Virus record (IMG/VR): IMGVR_UViG_3300030103_002567
Coordinates: 1-58,057 of that record
Length of the DNA stretch: 58,057 bases
Reading direction: 5' to 3' (one strand)
Source: a virus
Shown: piece after piece, positions 55,964 through 58,057 of the stretch
Numbering within the stretch: the stretch's first letter is position 1
How the letters are laid out: each line of letters begins with the position of its first letter
Notes under the pieces: model-generated
Seen by the model: the letters and a program-made list of their open reading frames with translations, nothing else
Database searches by the model: none
What the model was told of the DNA's origin: nothing
Translations under genes and position numbers: made by a program

Positions 55964-56671
55964 CTAATGTTTAAGGATATATATATCCTTTTTCTTTTTA
56001 CCGCCAAACGTGCCACTACATAGACCACATTCAAGACAGGTTTTTTTCTTTCCACTTTCAGCGGACGCAGGGCAATTGAAACCCTCCGAAATTTCCTCAT
56101 CGCTTACAATGAATGAGCGGTAACCCCTAGCCCTAGCCTCTACCATATCTGCGAGGGTGTGTGTTGAGGCCATGAAGCGCGTTTCACTTACTTTGTGCCA
56201 TTGGTGCGTATATCCTGTAACCTTTGCCCTCACGTCATTAGCCAATCTAAAAAGCGCGTCACGTATTGGGGCTTCAAGCGTTACGGCTTCGCCATACGTC
56301 CCGAAGCGAATTAATTTAGGACTAACCTTGTTTTTTGCGAAGTCAATAAATTTCTTGAATTCCTTCGCGTTGAATTCTTTTAACGTGCCGTTATCTAGTT
56401 GTTTTTTAAGGCTTCTAAGTTTAGATTTCAACCCCCTTAGTTGGTCATGTTTGTGAGTATAGCACCCCCCAGACTTGCCGTTGTTTTGGTTGTAACTAAA
56501 GGGGCAATCCATACAATTTTCAGCATCAAGTGTCAAATCATATTTTTTTACCTGCTTTATGCTAAAGTGGTATGTCTGCAATACCAACCCGATACCAATT
56601 TTAGAATTTTGTGAGACTTTCAAGTCTAGCGAATGGATAACTTTCCCGTCTATGTATGCATAAATTTTCAT
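55964..56671 (-). CDS. Cys-rich conserved protein, possible Fe-S/metal-binding, 235 aa
   Basis: Two cysteine groups: C53-x2-C56 with C70 (ENCMDCPFSY, SGGCYTHK) and C200, C212, C215, C218 near the end (NCPASAESGKKKTC, ECGLCSG). A core strand motif is LIRFGTYGEAVTLE (about 120-133), then TGYTHQWHK. I recognise the family from phages and plasmids, where it has no known function. Seven conserved cysteines suggest an iron-sulfur cluster or zinc. Driven by promoter copy 5, 9 nt upstream. Confidence 0.82.
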   Translation of the reverse strand: MKIYAYIDGKVIHSLDLKVSQNSKIGIGLVLQTYHFSIKQVKKYDLTLDAENCMDCPFSYNQNNGKSGGCYTHKHDQLRGLKSKLRSLKKQLDNGTLKEFNAKEFKKFIDFAKNKVSPKLIRFGTYGEAVTLEAPIRDALFRLANDVRAKVTGYTHQWHKVSETRFMASTHTLADMVEARARGYRSFIVSDEEISEGFNCPASAESGKKKTCLECGLCSGTFGGKKKKDIYILKH

Positions 56672-56679
56672 GATGTTAT

Positions 56680-56705
56680 AACGCTTTATGTTTTACTTTA
56701 TTGTG
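56680..56705 (-). promoter_or_regulatory. Right-arm promoter element, copy 5
   Basis: Minus strand: CACAATAA-N12-AGCGTT, then ATAACATCATG. The second box has one change; spacing is exact. Confidence 0.78.
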
Positions 56706-56708
56706 CTA

Positions 56709-56975
56709 TTATCCAAAAATTGATTTCGGCATAGAGGTTTCAAGTTCCCATATCTTTTCAACGTGTTGAAACCACTTGTAAGTATCTTCAATATCCTTTA
56801 CATAACTTTCGAAATATTCAAGTTCTACTTCTTCTGCTTCCTGTATGTGTTCGTGCATCCCGTCTAGTTGATACACCATCCAGTCATGATATCTGTCTAA
56901 ATCAATACCCTCGTATATTTTACGGCATCTAGACTGTAACTGCCACATTCTTTCTATTTGTTGTTTGCGTTCCAT
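56709..56975 (-). CDS. Hypothetical helical protein, 88 aa
   Basis: Helical, mixed charge, with YEGIDLDRYHDWMVYQLDGM, an acidic helix and a Trp-rich end (DTYKWFQHVEKIWELETSMP). Four Trp in 88 residues is high. Preceded by promoter copy 4. No family recognised. Confidence 0.72.
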   Translation of the reverse strand: MERKQQIERMWQLQSRCRKIYEGIDLDRYHDWMVYQLDGMHEHIQEAEEVELEYFESYVKDIEDTYKWFQHVEKIWELETSMPKSIFG

Positions 56976-56983
56976 ATCTATAT

Positions 56984-57010
56984 AACGTTTAGTTGTTTTA
57001 CTTTATTGTG
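56984..57010 (-). promoter_or_regulatory. Right-arm promoter element, copy 4
   Basis: Minus strand: CACAATAA-N13-AACGTT, then ATATAGATATG, identical to the sequence after copy 11. Directly downstream of the terminator at 57020-57051. Confidence 0.8.
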
Positions 57011-57204
57011 TGTTTTTTGAAAAAATCCTCAGCGTTAACGACTACCTGAGGGGTCACCGTGCGCTAACTAGTATAGCGCCTTCCTGTTATCTACTCAAAA
57101 TACCTTTTTACTCTGCAGTCGTTACCTATACTTTTCTAAAGGTCTTAGGGTGTTATATAGTGGATAGGTCAATATTGCCATATTTCCAATGCACCCCGTA
57201 AAAG
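57011..57204 (-). ncRNA. Candidate small RNA (or 19-aa peptide gene) between promoter and terminator
   Basis: A minus-strand stretch of about 190 nt that begins at promoter copy 3 and ends at a terminator, with no conventional gene. It contains a hairpin GCGCTA/TAGCGC (57061-57079, 7-nt loop). The only frame after the promoter is MAILTYPLYNTLRPLEKYR (57181-57122), 19 codons. Either a phage small RNA with a protective hairpin or a leader-type peptide is possible. Confidence 0.5.
57020..57051 (-). terminator. Minus-strand terminator closing the small-RNA unit
   Basis: CCTCAG (57051-57046 on the minus strand) pairs with CTGAGG around a 13-nt loop containing GTTAAC, followed by ATTTTTT. The 6-bp stem is modest, but the T-run is in the right place. 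Confidence 0.65.
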
Positions 57205-57230
57205 AACGTTTCTTGTTTTATTTTATTGTG
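57205..57230 (-). promoter_or_regulatory. Right-arm promoter element, copy 3
   Basis: Minus strand: CACAATAA-N12-AACGTT. The first box overlaps the 3' end of the 98-aa gene. Feeds the short unit 57020-57204. Confidence 0.8.
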
Positions 57231-57514
57231 TCAAGTTTCACAAAATTTTCATCCCAATTGTCACAAAGAAAAACCAACTCTTCAGACGTGTCCGCCTTGG
57301 CTACAATATTAAACCCGTTAGCGGTTAGTAGATTGAAGGCTTGTTTGTCTGCACCCCCTGCGCTATATGAGAAAGGTACTGTAATGCTTTCGGTTTTATC
57401 TCCTGCCCACCTGCCAGGCTCGAAAATTTTAACCCTTGCGCCTCTATGGTTAGTAGGTCCTAAAAACTTCACTTTGATTTGTCTTAGTGTTTGAACGTCT
57501 GCTAAATTTTTCAT
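57218..57514 (-). CDS. Hypothetical protein, 98 aa
   Basis: Basic N-terminus (LADVQTLRQIKVKFLGPTNH RGARVKIFEPGRW), then strands and an acidic C-terminal part. The QIKVKFLGPTNxRGARVKI pattern seems familiar from phages of Bacteroidota, but I know no function. Its last codons overlap promoter copy 3. Driven by copy 2 (18 nt upstream). Confidence 0.75.
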   Translation of the reverse strand: MKNLADVQTLRQIKVKFLGPTNHRGARVKIFEPGRWAGDKTESITVPFSYSAGGADKQAFNLLTANGFNIVAKADTSEELVFLCDNWDENFVKLDTIK

Positions 57515-57532
57515 GATTTCCTTTTATATATT

Positions 57533-57558
57533 AACGTTTAGTTTTCTAGTTTATTGTG
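57533..57558 (-). promoter_or_regulatory. Right-arm promoter element, copy 2
   Basis: Minus strand: CACAATAA-N12-AACGTT, then AATATATAAAAGGAAATC to ATG 57514, here with an AGGA that could act as ribosome-binding site. Its first box supplies the TAA stop codon of the 76-aa gene upstream. Confidence 0.85.
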
Positions 57559-57781
57559 CGTTTTTTTCAGCGAATGAATCCAAGAATACCCGAGCAATCC
57601 AAAACAATTGCCCAATCATTGTAATGAGCCCAATGTTAACCCATAGTTCAAATTTTGCATCAATCCCTTTTGCGTTCCCAATGTTTAGGAAGGCTACTAA
57701 TACCGCAAGGGAAAAGAAGGTCGCCATCAATTGATTAAGGCTTGTTCGGAGTGTTCTAAGTTTTAAGTTTTTCATGTTCAT
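57551..57781 (-). CDS. Small membrane protein with two transmembrane segments, 76 aa
   Basis: Basic start (MNMKNLKLRTLRTSLNQLMA), hydrophobic segments at about 21-35 (TFFSLAVLVAFLNI) and 47-66 (WVNIGLITMIGQLFWIARVF). Met3 at 57775 is an equally good start. The stop TAA (57553-57551) is the end of CACAATAA in promoter copy 2. First gene of the leftward arm; a membrane takeover or exclusion role is inference. Confidence 0.72.
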   Translation of the reverse strand: MNMKNLKLRTLRTSLNQLMATFFSLAVLVAFLNIGNAKGIDAKFELWVNIGLITMIGQLFWIARVFLDSFAEKNAQ

Positions 57782-57804
57782 TGTTTGTTTGTTTACACTA
57801 TTAA

Positions 57805-57831
57805 AACGTTGGAGTGTGTGGTCTTATTGTG
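57805..57831 (-). promoter_or_regulatory. Right-arm promoter element, copy 1
   Basis: Minus strand: CACAATAA-N13-AACGTT, then TTAATAGTG and a 23-nt leader to ATG 57781. The outermost intact copy of the arm. Confidence 0.78.
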
Positions 57832-57882
57832 CTAGTATGATATTTTTTTTCACTTGCCTTAACTGCCGTCGTTCCCTATAAT

Positions 57883-57909
57883 AACGTACAAACAGGGGGC
57901 GGTATTGTA
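57883..57909 (-). promoter_or_regulatory. Degenerate right-arm promoter element
   Basis: Minus strand: TACAATAC-N13-TACGTT, both boxes with mismatches but the spacing kept. It would read through a non-coding 50-nt stretch into copy 1. Confidence 0.4.
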
Positions 57910-57985
57910 TAGAATTATAAAAAAAAGTGAATTTATTTTACCCTATTTCGTACGGGTGCGGGTGCGCGTTGGGGGTTGTGCCCTC

Positions 57986-58003
57986 TCTCGTTGCGTATTA
58001 TTT
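57986..58003 (+). repeat. Direct repeat copy 1 (18 bp)
   Basis: TCTCGTTGCGTATTATTT, repeated exactly at 58029-58046 with start-to-start distance 43 nt. CGTTGCG also appears on the minus strand near 113-121 at the other end of the window. Confidence 0.8.
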
Positions 58004-58028
58004 TGAAACGGGGGGGGTGGGGGTGGTG

Positions 58029-58046
58029 TCTCGTTGCGTATTATTT
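58029..58046 (+). repeat. Direct repeat copy 2 (18 bp)
   Basis: Identical to 57986-58003; the intervening 25 nt are almost all G after TGAAAC. Likely iteron-like or packaging-related if the region is non-coding as it appears. Confidence 0.8.
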
Positions 58047-58057
58047 AGAGGGGGGCG

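Larger units (their letters stand above)
57832..58057. other. Gene-free G-rich right end with 18-bp direct repeat
   Basis: No open frame is supported here. The stretch contains an AT-rich part (57911-57950), G-runs at 57956-57976 and 58009-58026, and an 18-bp direct repeat beginning TCTCGTTGCG at 57986-58003 and 58029-58046. If the genome is circular or terminally redundant, this joins the gene-free 1-159 to make the largest non-coding region (about 430 nt incl. leader), a candidate origin or packaging site. The very end may be an assembly boundary. Confidence 0.5.

Noticed and set aside
55873-56100. 75-aa minus-strand frame upstream of the 55-aa gene
   Set aside because: Overlaps the Cys-rich gene end and both promoter copy 6 and the GC hairpin. 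The 55-aa gene at 55700-55867 fits the promoter spacing better.
1-58057. Terminal direct repeat between window ends
   Set aside because: The first 60 nt do not recur near the right end. Only the short CGTTGCG string is shared, which is not enough.
1-58057. CRISPR array, insertion sequence or integrase
   Set aside because: No regularly spaced repeat-spacer pattern, transposase or recombinase was seen. The right-arm repeats are promoter-like and irregularly spaced.

Overview
This window looks like an essentially complete genome of a lytic, tailed double-stranded DNA phage, most likely podovirus-like, infecting a marine Bacteroidota (flavobacterium-type) host. Three things point to that host. 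Plus-strand genes are preceded by TAnnTTTG-type -7 boxes (TATATTTG, TAAATTTG, variant TATCTTTA). Translation starts follow A/T-rich leaders with little Shine-Dalgarno signal. The primase-helicase begins with a BT4734/VirE-like domain typical of Bacteroidota. No integrase or lysogeny repressor is visible. Gene spacing is extremely tight, with many ATGA and TAATG overlaps.

Layout. Positions 1-1848 (minus strand) hold a membrane-anchored M23 peptidase, small proteins and tRNA-Arg(UCU). A divergent control region (1849-2105) rich in TGACGA repeats separates these from phage groEL-groES (2106-3966). A winged-helix-like gene (3926-4339, minus) follows. The whole plus-strand late region then runs to 43271: a block of about a dozen small, very basic conserved phage proteins (4345-8283); fibre/spike-type proteins (8297-11898) interleaved with spanin-like and holin-like membrane proteins; terminase, portal, scaffold and major capsid (12725-20210); a tandemly duplicated small protein pair (21114-21668) between terminators; neck and tail-nozzle proteins (21736-28996); an amidase endolysin; and internal/ejection proteins ending in a 3132-residue giant protein.

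The late arm converges stop-to-stop with the minus-strand arm at 43268-43271. Minus strand 43268-51200 is the DNA module: metallophosphatase, a lone DnaA domain-IV-like protein, VRR-NUC and PD-(D/E)XK nucleases, SF2 helicase, primase-SF3 helicase, RecE-like exonuclease and a Sak/DUF1071-type annealing protein. No DNA polymerase was recognised. From 51175 to 57781 lies an early-type arm of about 20 small genes of mostly unknown function.

The most striking unexplained signal is in that right arm. A compact element, CACAATAA-N12/13-AACGTT (seen on the plus strand as AACGTT-N12/13-TTATTGTG), occurs at least ten times, each immediately upstream of a minus-strand gene, plus one plus-strand copy at 67-92 and one degenerate copy at 57883. 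It differs from the Bacteroidota-type promoters of the late arm, so the two arms appear to use different promoter classes. One copy (57205-57230) drives no normal gene but a roughly 190-nt structured stretch ending in a terminator, a candidate small RNA or 19-residue peptide gene. Functional calls rest on motif recognition by eye; no database search was possible.
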